64,000 nucleotides of DNA from Dyella jiangningensis (GCF_003264855.1 NZ_NFZS01000001.1:1302001-1366000); one strand, 5' to 3'. Counted from the first letter of the stretch, positions 35,819 to 46,040 are shown. The notes: a model not told the origin generated them from the letters alone. Program-made: numbers and translations.

Positions 35819-36839
35819 TGTTGCTGTCCTTCTCCAGCGCCGAGAGCCGGCGCGCGTATTCGTCGAGATGCTTGAATCGGGCCGCATTGCGGCGCCACAG
35901 TCGGTTTTCCTGCAGCGGGACGCCCGAAGAATATTCACCGGGCTCGCGTATGGAGTGCGTGACCAGGCTCTTGGCGGTAATGGTAACCCGGTCGGCCACT
36001 TCCAGATGACCCAGCACGCCGGCATTGCCGCCGATCATGCAGTAGCGGCCGATCTTGGCGCTGCCGGCCACGGCGGCGCAGCCGGCCAGGGCGGTATGCG
36101 CGCCGATGGTCACGTTATGGGCGATCTGGATCTGGTTGTCCAGGCGCACGTCCTCTTCCAGCACGGTGTCGTCCAGCGCGCCACGATCGATGGTGGTATT
36201 GGCGCCGATCTCGCAGTCGTCGCCGATGCGCACGCCGCCGAGCTGGGGCAGCTTGATCCAATGGTCGCGATCGAAGGCAAGGCCGAAGCCGTCCGAACCG
36301 ATCACCGCGCCCGGATGCACCAGCACGCGTTTGCCCACGGTGACGCGGATCACCAATGTCACGCGGGCTACCAGGCGCGATTGCGCGCCGACCGTGCAGT
36401 CCGGTCCGATGATGCAATGGGGCCCGAGGATCGCGCCGTCTTCCACCACCGCACCATCCTCGATCACGCAACCGGGCCCGATGCTGGCGGTCGGCGCGAC
36501 GCGTGCGTTGGGCGATACCACCGCGGTGGGATGAATGCCTTGCGGCGAGGCAGGCAGGCGTTCGAACAGCGCTGCGATCTTGGCGTAGGCCACGTAGGGG
36601 TCACGCGCCACGAGCGCGGCGACGGGACTGTCGGCAACGTTCTCCTCGCGCATGACCACCACGCCCGCGCGCGTGGACGCAAGCTGCGAGGCGTACTTGC
36701 TGTTCGAAAGGAAGCTGAGCTGGCTCGGACCCGCGCCCGCCAAGGTGCCCACGCCATCGATGACGCGCTCGCCGTCGCCATGAAAGGCGAGGCCGAAGCG
36801 TTCGGCCAGCTCGGACACGGTGGTTTTGAAGACGCTCAT
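35811..36839 (-). CDS. lpxD: UDP-3-O-acylglucosamine N-acyltransferase
   Basis: A 342-residue trimeric acyltransferase adding the second acyl chain in lipid A synthesis. An N-terminal uridine-binding domain (1-100) is followed by hexapeptide repeats and a C-terminal helix. NSKYASQL, the hexapeptide stretch VIGSDGFGLAFD and GNAGVLGHLEVAD are recognisable. Length matches E. coli (341). It is the first gene after a strong terminator that separates it from bamA, so its promoter should lie in the 36840-36890 gap; I see no clear one. Confidence 0.96.
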   Translation of the reverse strand: MSVFKTTVSELAERFGLAFHGDGERVIDGVGTLAGAGPSQLSFLSNSKYASQLASTRAGVVVMREENVADSPVAALVARDPYVAYAKIAALFERLPASPQGIHPTAVVSPNARVAPTASIGPGCVIEDGAVVEDGAILGPHCIIGPDCTVGAQSRLVARVTLVIRVTVGKRVLVHPGAVIGSDGFGLAFDRDHWIKLPQLGGVRIGDDCEIGANTTIDRGALDDTVLEEDVRLDNQIQIAHNVTIGAHTALAGCAAVAGSAKIGRYCMIGGNAGVLGHLEVADRVTITAKSLVTHSIREPGEYSSGVPLQENRLWRRNAARFKHLDEYARRLSALEKDSNNE

Positions 36840-36892
36840 GCTTGGCTCCCTGCAATCGGGCCATTGTAGGAGGAGGCGCCACCGGGCGCATG

Positions 36893-36925
36893 AAAAAAAG
36901 AAAGCGCGGCAGGGCCGCGCCTTCT
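36893..36925 (-). terminator. Strong rho-independent terminator after bamA
   Basis: On the minus strand GCGCGGC and GCCGCGC pair around CCT, extended by AGAAG/TTTCT with one mismatch, then a run of seven T residues. It lies between bamA and lpxD, where many gammaproteobacteria carry skp. Confidence 0.88.
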
Positions 36926-36956
36926 TTCCGTGGGCTGTTCCAGCCCGGCTACGCCA

Positions 36957-39419
36957 TCAGAACTGGCTGCCGAAGGTGAACTGGATGCGCTCCTCGTAAT
37001 GGTTGTCCGCCTGCTGGGTGCGCAGCGGCACCGCGAAGTTGATGATCAGCGGGCCGATCGGCGCCTGCCAGTGCAGCGAGATACCGGTCGAGGCGCGCAG
37101 TTCGCTCGCCTTGAAGCTCTGGTAGTCCTGGTACACGTTGCCGACGTCGACGAACCACGACACGCGGGCCGTGTTGATGTCCTTGAGGAACGGCAGCGGC
37201 AGGTACAGCTCGGCCGTGCCCAGCACCTTGAACGCGCCGCCGATCGGCTGTGCGTAGGAGTAGTAGCCGCCGGTACAGGTGCCGTCCTTGTTGGGCTGGA
37301 TCGGAGAACCGTCGGCGTTCGTGCCGGTACACACGCGGGGGCCCAGGGTGTTGTCCTGGAAGCCGCGCACGTCACGCACACCGCCGGAGTAGTAGTTCTC
37401 CCAGAACGGGAAGGTGACCGGGTCGCCCGCCTTGTAGCTGGTGCCGCCGTTGTAGTCGAACGTCTGGCCGTAGGCCTTGCCGTAACCGACCTGGCCGTCC
37501 AGGTACAGCACGAAACCCTTGCCGATCGGCCAGTAGTGGTTCGCCTCGCCGAAGATCTTGTAGTACTGCACGGTGGAGCCCGGCAGCGCGATGTCGGTCG
37601 ACAGCGAGATCAGGCCGCCGCGCGTCGGCGCCCAGTAACCGTTGCGGGTGTCGTGGGTCCAGCCGATGGTCGCGTCCCAGGTATGGATGGTCTTGTGACC
37701 GATCGCATTCTGGTAGTCGATCATGATCTGCGGCGAGTAGTTCACCGTCGTCGTCTGACCGGTGGGATTGCCGTTCGCGTCAAACGTCTGGTACTCGTAG
37801 GCGAGGTTGATCTTGTTGCTGCTGATGCCCAGGCCGGTGCGGATGTTGTCCGTTTCCGAGATCGGGAAGCTGAGGAAGCTCGAGAACGACTTCATCGAAC
37901 TTTCGTAGTTCACGAAGTCACTGTTGGTGTCGGCGTAATTGCTCTTGGTGAAGCCAGCGTTGTAACCGATGCCCACGCCGCTGTCGGTGAGGTACGGGTT
38001 GAAGTAGCTCGCGTTGACCGAGGTGGAGTAGTCGCTGCGCGACGCGCCCACGGTGAAGCTGTCACCGGTGCCGAGGAAGTTGTTCTGCGACACCGATGCG
38101 GACAGGATGATGCCCGAGTACTGCGAGTAGCCCACGCCGAACATCAGGCTGCCGGCGGACTGTTCTTCCACCTTCGCGGTCAGGTCGACCTGGTCCTCGG
38201 TGCCGGGCACCAGGGCCTTGTCGATGTTGACGGTCTTGAAGTAGCCCAGGCGCTGCAGGCGGATCTTCGAACGGTCGATCGCCGGCTGCGAGAACCAGCT
38301 GCCTTCCAGCTGGCGCATTTCGCGGCGCATCACGTCGTCTTCCGTGCGGGTGTTGCCCTGGAAGATCACGCGACGCACGTACACGCGCTTGCCCGGCTCG
38401 ATGTAGAGCGTGAGGTCGACGGTGCGCTTGTCCTTGTCCAGCTTCGGCACCGGCGTCACCTTGGCGAACGCGTAGCCGATGCTGGCGAGGATGCTCTTGA
38501 TCGAGTTGGTGCTGGCCTCGATCGCCTTGCGGTTGAAGGTGTCGCCCTTCTTCACGTACACCAGCTGCTTGAGCGAATCCTCGGGGAGGATCAGCTCACC
38601 GAGCAGATGCACCTCGGAGATGGTGTAGATGTCGCCTTCCTTCACGCTGGCGGCGATGTACATCGTGCGCTTGTCCGGCGCGATGGTCACCTGCGTGGAG
38701 TCGACGCCGAAGTCGGCGTAGCCGCGGTCCATGTAGTAGGACTGCAGCTTCTCGAGGTCGCCCGAAAGCTTCTCGCGCGAATACTGGTCGTCCTTGGAAT
38801 ACCAGGACATCCAGTTCGACGTGTCCGACTCGAAACCCTTGCGGATTTCCTTGTCGGTGAACGCCTTGTTGCCGACGATGTTGATTTCCTTGATCTTCGC
38901 GACCTTGCCTTCGCGGATCTCGATATCGATGGCGACACGGTTGCGATCGAGGTTGGTCACGTGCGGCTCGACCGACACGTTGTACTTGCCGCGGTTGTAG
39001 TACTGGCGCACCAGTTCCTGCTGCACGCGATCCAGCGACAGGCGGTCGAAGGTTTCGCCTTCGGACAGGCCGATCTCCTTCAGGCCCTTGCGCAGGTCGT
39101 CTTCCTTGATGTCCTTGTTGCCGCGGATGTTGAGCTTGGCGATGGACGGGCGCTCCACCACCTTGATGACCATGATGTCGCCTTCGCGATCGACTTCCAC
39201 GTCGCTGAAGAACTTGGTCTGGTACAGGGCGCGAATGGCGCGCTGCGCGCTGTCGTTGGTGAGTCGGTCGCCCCGGTTGACGGGCAGGTAGTTGAGCACC
39301 GTGCCCTGGGAGATGCGGCTGAGGCCGTCGATACGAATATCGGAAACGACGAACGGCTCGAAGGCGAGTGCGTTGGCGGACAGTGAGGCAAGCAAGATCA
39401 GGGCGGCGATACGCTTCAT
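36957..39419 (-). CDS. bamA: Outer membrane protein assembly factor BamA
   Basis: The 820-residue essential core of the BAM complex, which folds beta-barrel proteins into the outer membrane. The signal peptide ends at about residue 19 (NALA-F). Five POTRA domains follow (first FVVSDIRIDGLSRISQGTV) up to about residue 420, then a 16-strand barrel ending in FTFGSQF with the required C-terminal Phe. A barrel region rich in Asn, Gly and Thr (about 690-720) with several Cys (CTGTNADGS...GTCTGGYY) is probably an extracellular loop with a disulfide. It follows rseP; a terminator follows it. Confidence 0.97.
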   Translation of the reverse strand: MKRIAALILLASLSANALAFEPFVVSDIRIDGLSRISQGTVLNYLPVNRGDRLTNDSAQRAIRALYQTKFFSDVEVDREGDIMVIKVVERPSIAKLNIRGNKDIKEDDLRKGLKEIGLSEGETFDRLSLDRVQQELVRQYYNRGKYNVSVEPHVTNLDRNRVAIDIEIREGKVAKIKEINIVGNKAFTDKEIRKGFESDTSNWMSWYSKDDQYSREKLSGDLEKLQSYYMDRGYADFGVDSTQVTIAPDKRTMYIAASVKEGDIYTISEVHLLGELILPEDSLKQLVYVKKGDTFNRKAIEASTNSIKSILASIGYAFAKVTPVPKLDKDKRTVDLTLYIEPGKRVYVRRVIFQGNTRTEDDVMRREMRQLEGSWFSQPAIDRSKIRLQRLGYFKTVNIDKALVPGTEDQVDLTAKVEEQSAGSLMFGVGYSQYSGIILSASVSQNNFLGTGDSFTVGASRSDYSTSVNASYFNPYLTDSGVGIGYNAGFTKSNYADTNSDFVNYESSMKSFSSFLSFPISETDNIRTGLGISSNKINLAYEYQTFDANGNPTGQTTTVNYSPQIMIDYQNAIGHKTIHTWDATIGWTHDTRNGYWAPTRGGLISLSTDIALPGSTVQYYKIFGEANHYWPIGKGFVLYLDGQVGYGKAYGQTFDYNGGTSYKAGDPVTFPFWENYYSGGVRDVRGFQDNTLGPRVCTGTNADGSPIQPNKDGTCTGGYYSYAQPIGGAFKVLGTAELYLPLPFLKDINTARVSWFVDVGNVYQDYQSFKASELRASTGISLHWQAPIGPLIINFAVPLRTQQADNHYEERIQFTFGSQF

Positions 39420-39621
39420 CGTCGATTCCGTTGTTTTTTATTCCGATGAGGCGGCCTGGACCGCCCGATCAATGCGTGAAGCCAGGACGAGCCCAGCCTT
39501 GAATGGGTGCTTGCATCTTCCCCGGATGCGGCGGGTCAACCATCGCGCCATACCGGCGGCTCGCGCCGCAGGTACGCCTTGCCCTCGGACACGGCGCGAC
39601 TCCCAGCAAGGTCAGCGCGCG

Positions 39622-40968
39622 TCACGAAGGCAGGAAGCGATGGATGTCGTTGTAGAAAGCCAGTCCCATCAACGTAAACAGCAGGATCAGGCCGACATAC
39701 TGACCGGCCATCATTGCGCGTTCGCTTAAGGGGCTGCCCTTGACCAACTCGATAAGGTAATACAGCAGGTGACCCCCGTCCAAGACGGGGATGGGCATCA
39801 GGTTGAGCACGGCGAGGCTGAGCGACACCAGCGCCAGGAATTCGATGAACCAGGTGGCGCCCATGCTGGCGGAGGCATTGGCCACCTGGGCGATGCCGAT
39901 CACGCCGGAGAGGTTCTTGGTGGAGGCCTGGCCGCTGACCATCTTGCCGATCATGTTGAAGATCGACATGGCGCGGTCCCAGGTAGTGCTCAGGGAGGCG
40001 CCGAGGGCCTTGACCGGTCCATAGCGCACCAGCGCTTCCTCAGGCTGCGGTGGCCGGATGCCGATCAGCCACTGCGGGGGACGCCCTTCGTAGGACTTCT
40101 TGACCGCCGTGACGGTCAGCGTCATGGGCTTGCCGGCCCGCTCGATGGCGATGGTCAGCCTGGGCGACTTGGCCGCTTCATCTTTCACCAGGTTGCCGAA
40201 GACGTCGAAGTCGGCCACTGGCTGTCCGTTGACGCTGACCAGCCGATCGCCGCCGCGCATGCCGGCGGTCTGCGCCGGATCGCCCTCGGTGACGATGGCT
40301 GCGACGGCCGGCAGCGGCGCGGGTCTCAGGCCCAGCTTGTCCAGATACTGGTCGATACCCTGGCCGGCCGGCAGTTCCTGCAGCGGCAGCACGACATGGC
40401 GTTCGGCGCCGTCGGTGCCGCGCACATCCATCGGCAGCGGCTCGCGACCAAGCATGGCGTTGGCCACGGCCTCCAGGGAGTCGCTCCACGTCGCGACGGC
40501 CTTGCCGTCGATGCGCAGCACGCGGTCGCCCGGGTGGATGCCGGCCTGCGCGGCCATGCTCTGCGGCGCGGCAGTGACCAGCGGGGCGATGTCCGGCTTG
40601 CCCAGCATGAACATCAGCCAGAACGCCACCACGGTAAAGATGAGATTGAAAGCGGGACCTGCAGCGACGATCGCGATGCGCTGCCAGACGGGCTTGCCGG
40701 TGAACTCCTGGCCGGCGAGCGCGGGATCGACCTCGCCTTCGCGGGCGTCGAGCATCTTCACGTAGCCGCCCAGCGGAATCACGGCGACCTGATACTCGGT
40801 GCCGTCCTTGCCGATGCGCTTCCAGATGGCCCTGCCGAAGCCCACCGAGAAACGGAGCACCTTCACGCCGCAGCGGCGGGCGACCCAGTAGTGGCCGAAT
40901 TCGTGAAAGGTCACCAGCACGCCAAGCGTGACCAGCAACCAAAACACGGATCCAAGAAGAGTATTCAT
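39622..40968 (-). CDS. rseP: RIP metalloprotease RseP
   Basis: A 448-residue inner-membrane site-2 protease that cuts RseA to release sigma-E during envelope stress. The zinc motif HEFGH is at residues 22-26 and the second motif NLMPIPVLDGG near the C-terminus. Two PDZ domains lie between (about 125-290), the second with GGDRLVSVNGQPV. The ATG at 40968 places the first membrane segment (5-22) correctly. It is coupled to dxr (22-bp gap) and bamA (about 200 bp), linking sigma-E activation and barrel assembly. Confidence 0.97.
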   Translation of the reverse strand: MNTLLGSVFWLLVTLGVLVTFHEFGHYWVARRCGVKVLRFSVGFGRAIWKRIGKDGTEYQVAVIPLGGYVKMLDAREGEVDPALAGQEFTGKPVWQRIAIVAAGPAFNLIFTVVAFWLMFMLGKPDIAPLVTAAPQSMAAQAGIHPGDRVLRIDGKAVATWSDSLEAVANAMLGREPLPMDVRGTDGAERHVVLPLQELPAGQGIDQYLDKLGLRPAPLPAVAAIVTEGDPAQTAGMRGGDRLVSVNGQPVADFDVFGNLVKDEAAKSPRLTIAIERAGKPMTLTVTAVKKSYEGRPPQWLIGIRPPQPEEALVRYGPVKALGASLSTTWDRAMSIFNMIGKMVSGQASTKNLSGVIGIAQVANASASMGATWFIEFLALVSLSLAVLNLMPIPVLDGGHLLYYLIELVKGSPLSERAMMAGQYVGLILLFTLMGLAFYNDIHRFLPS

Positions 40969-40990
40969 CGGCAAGAGCTTATCAGGCTTG

Positions 40991-42181
40991 TCAGCAGGCG
41001 TTGCGGAGAACGCGGCGGGCAGCCTCGCGGGCCGCACGGTCGCGTTCATTCAGGGTCTGCACATCGACCACAGCTTGAGACGGCAGTTCCGCAAGAACGC
41101 TCTCGACGAGATCGGCGATGCCGAGGAAGGACAGTCCGCCGCCCAGGAACGCATCCACCGCCACCTCGTTAGCTGCATTGAGGATGGCTGGCGCGTCGCC
41201 GCCGGCGCGCAAGGCCTGGAAGGCCAGGGCGAGGCAGCGGAAGGTGCCCAGATCGGGCTGTTCGAACGCCAGCGGCGCCGAGGTGGCGAGATCGAGCGGT
41301 GACACGCCGGCCTCCACGCGCGCCGGCCAGGCCAGTGCGTGCGCGATGGCGGTGCGCATGTCGGGGTTGCCCAGCTGCGCGAGCACCGAACCGTCCACGT
41401 ACTCCACCATCGAATGCACCAGGCTTTGCGGGTGCACCAGCACGTCGATGGTGTCCGGCGTGGCGCCGAACAGGTGATGTGCCTCGATCACCTCGAGGCC
41501 CTTGTTCATCAGCGTCGCCGAATCCACCGAAATCTTGCGGCCCATCACCCAGTTCGGATGCTTGCAGGCCTGTTCCGGGGTCACGCCGGCGAGCTCGGCG
41601 CGCTTGCGGCCGCGGAACGGGCCGCCGGAAGCGGTGAGGATCAGTCGGCGTACGCCGTTGCCCTTCAGGTCCGGACGGCCACCCGGCAGGCACTGGAAGA
41701 TGGCGTTGTGTTCGGAATCCACCGGAATGAGGTCGCCGTCGCCGGCCGCCAGGGCCTCCAGCAGCAGCGGCCCGGCCATCACGATGGATTCCTTGTTCGC
41801 GAGCAACAGGCGCTTGCCGGTACGTGCGGCGGCCAGCGTGGAGTCGAGCCCCGCGGCGCCGACGATGGCCGCGACCACCGTGTCGCACAACGTACCCGAT
41901 ACCGCCGCGGTGATCGCGTCGTGGCCGCTGGCGATATCGCAACGCACGCCGGCGGTGGCGAGCCGGCGGGCGAGTTCGCCTTCCAGCGCAGCGTCAGCAA
42001 TGACGGCGAGGTCCGGGCGATGCCGGACGCAAAGTTCCGCAAGCGCGGCGACATTGCTGTGCGCCGTCAGCACGCTGGCGCGGAAGCGCTCAGGGTGGCG
42101 CGCGATCACGTCGAGCGTGTTGCCGCCGATCGAGCCGGTGGCGCCCAGGACGGCGACGTGACGAAGCGTGGGACTGCTCAT
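40991..42181 (-). CDS. dxr: 1-deoxy-D-xylulose 5-phosphate reductoisomerase
   Basis: A 396-residue NADPH-dependent enzyme of the MEP isoprenoid pathway. The nucleotide motif [13 protein letters not shown] is at about 13-25, the metal-site motif is [11 protein letters not shown], and [18 protein letters not shown] is conserved. Its start codon overlaps the cdsA stop (ATGA). With uppS and ispA in the window it feeds undecaprenyl phosphate supply. Confidence 0.97.
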   Translation of the reverse strand: MSSPTLRHVAVLGATGSIGGNTLDVIARHPERFRASVLTAHSNVAALAELCVRHRPDLAVIADAALEGELARRLATAGVRCDIASGHDAITAAVSGTLCDTVVAAIVGAAGLDSTLAAARTGKRLLLANKESIVMAGPLLLEALAAGDGDLIPVDSEHNAIFQCLPGGRPDLKGNGVRRLILTASGGPFRGRKRAELAGVTPEQACKHPNWVMGRKISVDSATLMNKGLEVIEAHHLFGATPDTIDVLVHPQSLVHSMVEYVDGSVLAQLGNPDMRTAIAHALAWPARVEAGVSPLDLATSAPLAFEQPDLGTFRCLALAFQALRAGGDAPAILNAANEVAVDAFLGGGLSFLGIADLVESVLAELPSQAVVDVQTLNERDRAAREAARRVLRNAC

Positions 42182-42996
42182 AGGCCCAGCAGAAGCTTGC
42201 CTGCAGCGAATACGGGCAGGGCGGCGAATACGCTGTCGAGGCGATCGAGCAGGCCGCCATGGCCCGGGAAGAGGTTGCCCGAATCCTTCACGGCGGCGTG
42301 GCGCTTCATCAGGCTCTCCAGCAGGTCGCCGACGATAGACGCAACCACGGTCAGCACCGACAGCACCAGCAGGCCGACCAGCTTGCCACCCGTGACCCCG
42401 AGCATCAGCCCGCCGACCACGGTAACCAGCGCTCCGGCCACGAAGGCGCCATACACGCCGGCCCAGGTCTTGCCCGGGCTGATGGTCGGGGCAAGCTTGC
42501 GGCGGCCGAACTGGCGGCCGCTGAAATAGGCGCCGATGTCGGCAGCCCAGACGATGAAGAGCGCGAGCAGGGTCCACCAATGGCCGTGCTCACCGGTGCC
42601 GTGGATGGAGACCACCGCGACCCAGGCCGGCACGATCACCAGCAGGCCCGCGCCCAGCTTCATCAGGCAGTTCTCGCGCGTGGGCGCGGCGGCGAAGGCG
42701 AAGTGGCGCAGCCACTGGCCGACCACGATCCACCAGGCGACGCCGATGCCGATCACCAGCGGCCACCATGCGCTGCCGCGCGCGTACCAGCACAGCGCGA
42801 ACACGATGGCCGTCAGCACGAGCAGGCCGACGCGCGGCGCGGTCTCCTTGAGGCCCGACAGCCGGGTCCATTCCCACATGGCCGCCAGGAATGCGATGAC
42901 GACGATCGGCGCGAACAGCCAGGTCGGCGTCAGTAGGATCAGTGCGATCACCAACGGAGCGAGCAGCAAGGCGGTGAGGGTGCGCTGAAGCAGCAT
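42178..42996 (-). CDS. cdsA: Phosphatidate cytidylyltransferase
   Basis: A 272-residue inner-membrane enzyme making CDP-diacylglycerol. It has about seven hydrophobic segments. The family signature is [14 protein letters not shown]...[28 protein letters not shown]. The ATG at 42996 is used; the open frame continues upstream without similarity. It lies 8 bp after uppS and overlaps dxr. Confidence 0.96.
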   Translation of the reverse strand: MLLQRTLTALLLAPLVIALILLTPTWLFAPIVVIAFLAAMWEWTRLSGLKETAPRVGLLVLTAIVFALCWYARGSAWWPLVIGIGVAWWIVVGQWLRHFAFAAAPTRENCLMKLGAGLLVIVPAWVAVVSIHGTGEHGHWWTLLALFIVWAADIGAYFSGRQFGRRKLAPTISPGKTWAGVYGAFVAGALVTVVGGLMLGVTGGKLVGLLVLSVLTVVASIVGDLLESLMKRHAAVKDSGNLFPGHGGLLDRLDSVFAALPVFAAGKLLLGL

Positions 42997-43004
42997 GCGG
43001 GTCC

Positions 43005-43748
43005 TTAGTTGGCCTGGCGGGCGACTTGTTCGCCGGTCTTGCCGAAGCGTCGTTCGCGGCGGGCGTAATCGTCGATGGCGTCCTTGAGGGACGCCTGGTC
43101 GAAGTCTGGCCACAGGGTATCGGTGAAATGCAGTTCGGCGTAAGCCAGCTGCCACAACAGGAAGTTGCTGACGCGGTATTCGCCGCCGGTGCGGATGAAC
43201 AGGTCCAGCGGCGGCAGTTCTGCCAGGCACATCCAATGGCCCAGCAATGCTTCGTCGATCTCGTCGGCGCGCAGCTCGCCGCGCGACACCGCTTCGGCGG
43301 CCTTGCGCGCCGCCTGCACGATGTCCCAGCGACCGCCGTAGTTCACCGCGATGTTCAGATGCAGCGCATCATTGGCCGCCGTGCGCGTCATCGCGCCGGT
43401 CATGCGTTGCCGCAGGCCGGCGTCGAAGGCGTTGAGGTCGCCGACGAAGCGGATGCGCACGCCATTGCCGTGCAGCTCGTCCACTTCCTTGTCGAGCGCG
43501 CGCACGAACAGTTCCATCAACGCGCCGACCTCTTCCTCCGGACGCTTCCAGTTCTCGCTGGAAAACGCGAAGAGGGTGAGTACCTTCACGCCCTGGCGCA
43601 GGCAGCCCTCGACCACGTTGCGCACGGCCTTGCGGCCCGCGTTGTGGCCGAAGGTGCGCGGCCGATGCCGGAGCTTTGCCCAGCGGCCGTTGCCATCCAT
43701 CACGATGGCGATGTGGCGCGGTATTCGCGCGGAGTCGGCGCTGGTCAT
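43005..43748 (-). CDS. uppS: Undecaprenyl diphosphate synthase
   Basis: A 247-residue cis-prenyltransferase extending FPP to the C55 carrier lipid for peptidoglycan and O-antigen. The catalytic Asp18 lies in IVMDGNGRWAKLR; LFAFSSENWKRPEEEV and DLFIRTGGEYRVSNFLLWQLAYAEL are conserved. It lies 26 bp after frr and heads the uppS-cdsA-dxr-rseP-bamA series. Confidence 0.97.
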   Translation of the reverse strand: MTSADSARIPRHIAIVMDGNGRWAKLRHRPRTFGHNAGRKAVRNVVEGCLRQGVKVLTLFAFSSENWKRPEEEVGALMELFVRALDKEVDELHGNGVRIRFVGDLNAFDAGLRQRMTGAMTRTAANDALHLNIAVNYGGRWDIVQAARKAAEAVSRGELRADEIDEALLGHWMCLAELPPLDLFIRTGGEYRVSNFLLWQLAYAELHFTDTLWPDFDQASLKDAIDDYARRERRFGKTGEQVARQAN

Positions 43749-43774
43749 GGACAGGCTCTGAGGATGACGGCGCC

Positions 43775-44332
43775 TCAGAGCGCCATCAGCTCGTCTTCCT
43801 TGTTCTTGACGACACCGTCGACATCCTTGACGAAACGGTCGGTGAGCTTCTGGATCTCGTCCTCGGCACGACGCTCGTCGTCCTCGGTGATCAGCTTTTC
43901 CTTGAGCAGGTCCTTGACCTGCTGCATGGCATCGCGGCGCACGTTGCGGATCGCGATCTTGGCTTCCTCGCCCTCGTGCGCCACGTGCTTGGCCAGCTCG
44001 CGACGACGCTCTTCGGTGAGCGGCGGCATGTTGAGGCGGATGGTGGTGCCGGCGGTGTTCGGCGTGATGCCGATGTCAGAGGCCATGATGGCCTTTTCGA
44101 TCGGAGCCACCAGGGTCTTTTCGAACGGGGTGATGATGATGGAGCGCGAGTCGCCCAGAGCGACCGTGGCCACCTGGTTCAGCGGCATGTCGGAGCCGTA
44201 GTACGGCACCTTGATGCCATCGACCAGGGCGGTGCTCGCGCGGCCCGTGCGCAGGCGCGTCAGGCTGTGCTTGAGCGAGTCGATGCTCTTGCCCATGCGG
44301 GTCTGGGCATCGTTCTTGATGTCGTTGAGCAT
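43775..44332 (-). CDS. frr: Ribosome recycling factor
   Basis: A 185-residue factor that, with EF-G, splits post-termination ribosomes; the length is exactly typical. Recognisable parts are LRTGRASTALVDGIKV, YGSDMPLNQVATV and RLNMPPLTEERRRELAKHV. The ATG at 44332 gives the family start (MLNDIKNDAQTRM). A 269-bp gap filled with an inverted repeat separates it from pyrH. Confidence 0.97.
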   Translation of the reverse strand: MLNDIKNDAQTRMGKSIDSLKHSLTRLRTGRASTALVDGIKVPYYGSDMPLNQVATVALGDSRSIIITPFEKTLVAPIEKAIMASDIGITPNTAGTTIRLNMPPLTEERRRELAKHVAHEGEEAKIAIRNVRRDAMQQVKDLLKEKLITEDDERRAEDEIQKLTDRFVKDVDGVVKNKEDELMAL

Positions 44333-44405
44333 GGGTACACCCCTTGAACCGTGCAAGCCCGCGAGTATAGCAGGGGCCTACAAGGCATTGGGGCCTGGCC
44401 GTTTT

Positions 44406-44590
44406 CTTCCTCCCCCTGTGGGCGACCCGAAGGTAGTCCCTGTGGGAGAGAGGATCGAGGTGAGGGAAGGTGCTCGCGATAGCGCTTCAACCAAGCCCCG
44501 CTTCGATGTTGCGTTACGGCAAGGGCGACCGCTCACCCCAGCCCTCTCCCCCATGGGGACTAGCTTCGCGTCGCCCGGAGGGGAGGGAGG
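44406..44590. repeat. Inverted pair of about 60-bp repeats in the pyrH-frr gap
   Basis: The unit at 44406-44467 (CCTCCCCCTGTGGGCGACCC... GAAGGTAGTCCC...) and that at 44531-44590 are imperfect reverse complements. They share blocks such as GGGCGAC-CGAAG-TAGTCCC and GGAGAG followed by GGTGAG. The same core (GACGCGAAGCTAGTCCC) recurs at 49241-49484. The pair could form a long hairpin in the pyrH-frr transcript. No coding potential is apparent. Confidence 0.7.
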
Positions 44591-44601
44591 GCACTGCAGC
44601 G

Positions 44602-45324
44602 TCAGTTGTCGGAAACGATGGTGCCGACCGCTTCGCCGCGCATGATGCGCATGAGGTTGCCTGCCACGGTCATGTCGTAGATGCGCAGCGGCATGCCATG
44701 GTCGCGGCACAGCGCGATCGCGGCGGTGTCCATCACGGCCAGCTTGCGTTCGATCACCTGGTCGTAGGTGAGCTGGTCGTAGCGCGTCGCGTCGGCGTGG
44801 CGGGCCGGATCGGCGGTGTAGACGCCGTCGACCTTGGTGGCCTTGAGCAGCAGATCCGCGCCGACCTCCACCGCACGCAGCGCCGCCGCCGAATCGGTGG
44901 TGAAGAACGGGTTGCCGGTGCCGGCGGCGAACAGCGCGATGCGGCCCTTTTCGATGTGGCGGATCGCGCGGCGACGGATGAAATCCTCGGCCACGTCGTG
45001 GATCTGGATGGCGCTCATCACGCGGGCGAAGCCGCCGCGACGTTCGATGGCGTCCTGCATGGCCAGCGCGTTCATGACGGTCGCGAGCATGCCCATGTGG
45101 TCGCCGGTCACGCGATCCATGCCTGCGGCCGCGAGGCCCGCACCACGGAAGATGTTGCCGCCGCCAATGACCACGCCGATCTGCACGCCGGCCTTCTGCA
45201 CTTCGATGATTTCATCGGCCAGGCGGCCGATCACCTTGGGGTCGATGCCGTAATCGGCCTCGCCCATGAGGGCTTCGCCGGAGAGTTTGAGCAGGATGCG
45301 ACGGTACTTAAGCGGGTTGCTCAT
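44602..45324 (-). CDS. pyrH: UMP kinase
   Basis: A 240-residue amino-acid-kinase-fold enzyme phosphorylating UMP to [26 protein letters not shown] and [12 protein letters not shown] are conserved. GGAG precedes the ATG at 45324 by 5 bases. In most gammaproteobacteria it follows tsf directly. Here an opposite-strand gene lies between, so pyrH needs its own promoter within 45325-45443. Confidence 0.97.
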   Translation of the reverse strand: MSNPLKYRRILLKLSGEALMGEADYGIDPKVIGRLADEIIEVQKAGVQIGVVIGGGNIFRGAGLAAAGMDRVTGDHMGMLATVMNALAMQDAIERRGGFARVMSAIQIHDVAEDFIRRRAIRHIEKGRIALFAAGTGNPFFTTDSAAALRAVEVGADLLLKATKVDGVYTADPARHADATRYDQLTYDQVIERKLAVMDTAAIALCRDHGMPLRIYDMTVAGNLMRIMRGEAVGTIVSDN

Positions 45325-45443
45325 GGGGTCTCCGGATTGTGTGTGGCAAAACGCGCGCATTGTAGCCGGACGTGGCCGCTCAGTTAAGCTTCTCCGACCG
45401 CTCGGGGGAATGGAGCAGCGGGCAACATTCATGGAGGGACGAC

Positions 45444-46034
45444 ATGGGCTGGCGCACGCACGTGCTTGGATCGGAGGAGCTCACGGCCAGCGGGGTGATC
45501 ACAGTATCCGCAGTTTTTCTCGTGCTTGCCGCACTCTGCTACAGCCTGTGGATCGATTTCGAATCTGAGCCATGGGTAGCGCGCAACGCAGTGTGGTACG
45601 CGGGTGTACTCGGCTTGGCCATGGCATGTTGGATGACTTGGCTGATAGTGTCCGGGCGCATCAAGACCGCCCGCATGTCGCCGACGGTCGCCGTGCTCAT
45701 GACGCCGGTATACGCGTTCATATTCGCGTTCATGCTCTGGTACCCGATTTCCGACGGCATTCCCGGTGCCTATACCCGACTGTTCGGTACGCCCACGGTG
45801 AAGGTCGCCGTGTTCGAAACAGAGGAGCTGCGTGGTGGCAAGGGTTGTCGGTATCGCGCCCGTACGCACCTGGACGATCACTTTGGCGCGTTCATCCTGT
45901 GCGTCGGCGCGGATTACTACCGCGCCCATCCCGATCGTCGAGTCGAACTGGCGCTGATCGGCTATCGCAGCGACTATGGACTGTATGTCGTCGATAGCCG
46001 ACATGTCCGCGACCTTGGCCGGCGGGTGCGGTGA
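45444..46034 (+). CDS. Unknown membrane protein inserted between tsf and pyrH
   Basis: A 196-residue protein with three hydrophobic segments (about residues 17-35, 48-68 and 80-98) and a C-terminal soluble part of about 90 residues holding two Cys ([10 protein letters not shown]...[10 protein letters not shown]). GGAGGG lies 5 bases before the ATG at 45444, supporting translation. It is on the strand opposite to all its neighbours and shares a bidirectional terminator with tsf. I do not recognise a family. Its slightly lower GC suggests acquisition, which is inference. Confidence 0.7.
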   Translation: MGWRTHVLGSEELTASGVITVSAVFLVLAALCYSLWIDFESEPWVARNAVWYAGVLGLAMACWMTWLIVSGRIKTARMSPTVAVLMTPVYAFIFAFMLWYPISDGIPGAYTRLFGTPTVKVAVFETEELRGGKGCRYRARTHLDDHFGAFILCVGADYYRAHPDRRVELALIGYRSDYGLYVVDSRHVRDLGRRVR

Positions 46035-46040
46035 GACAAC

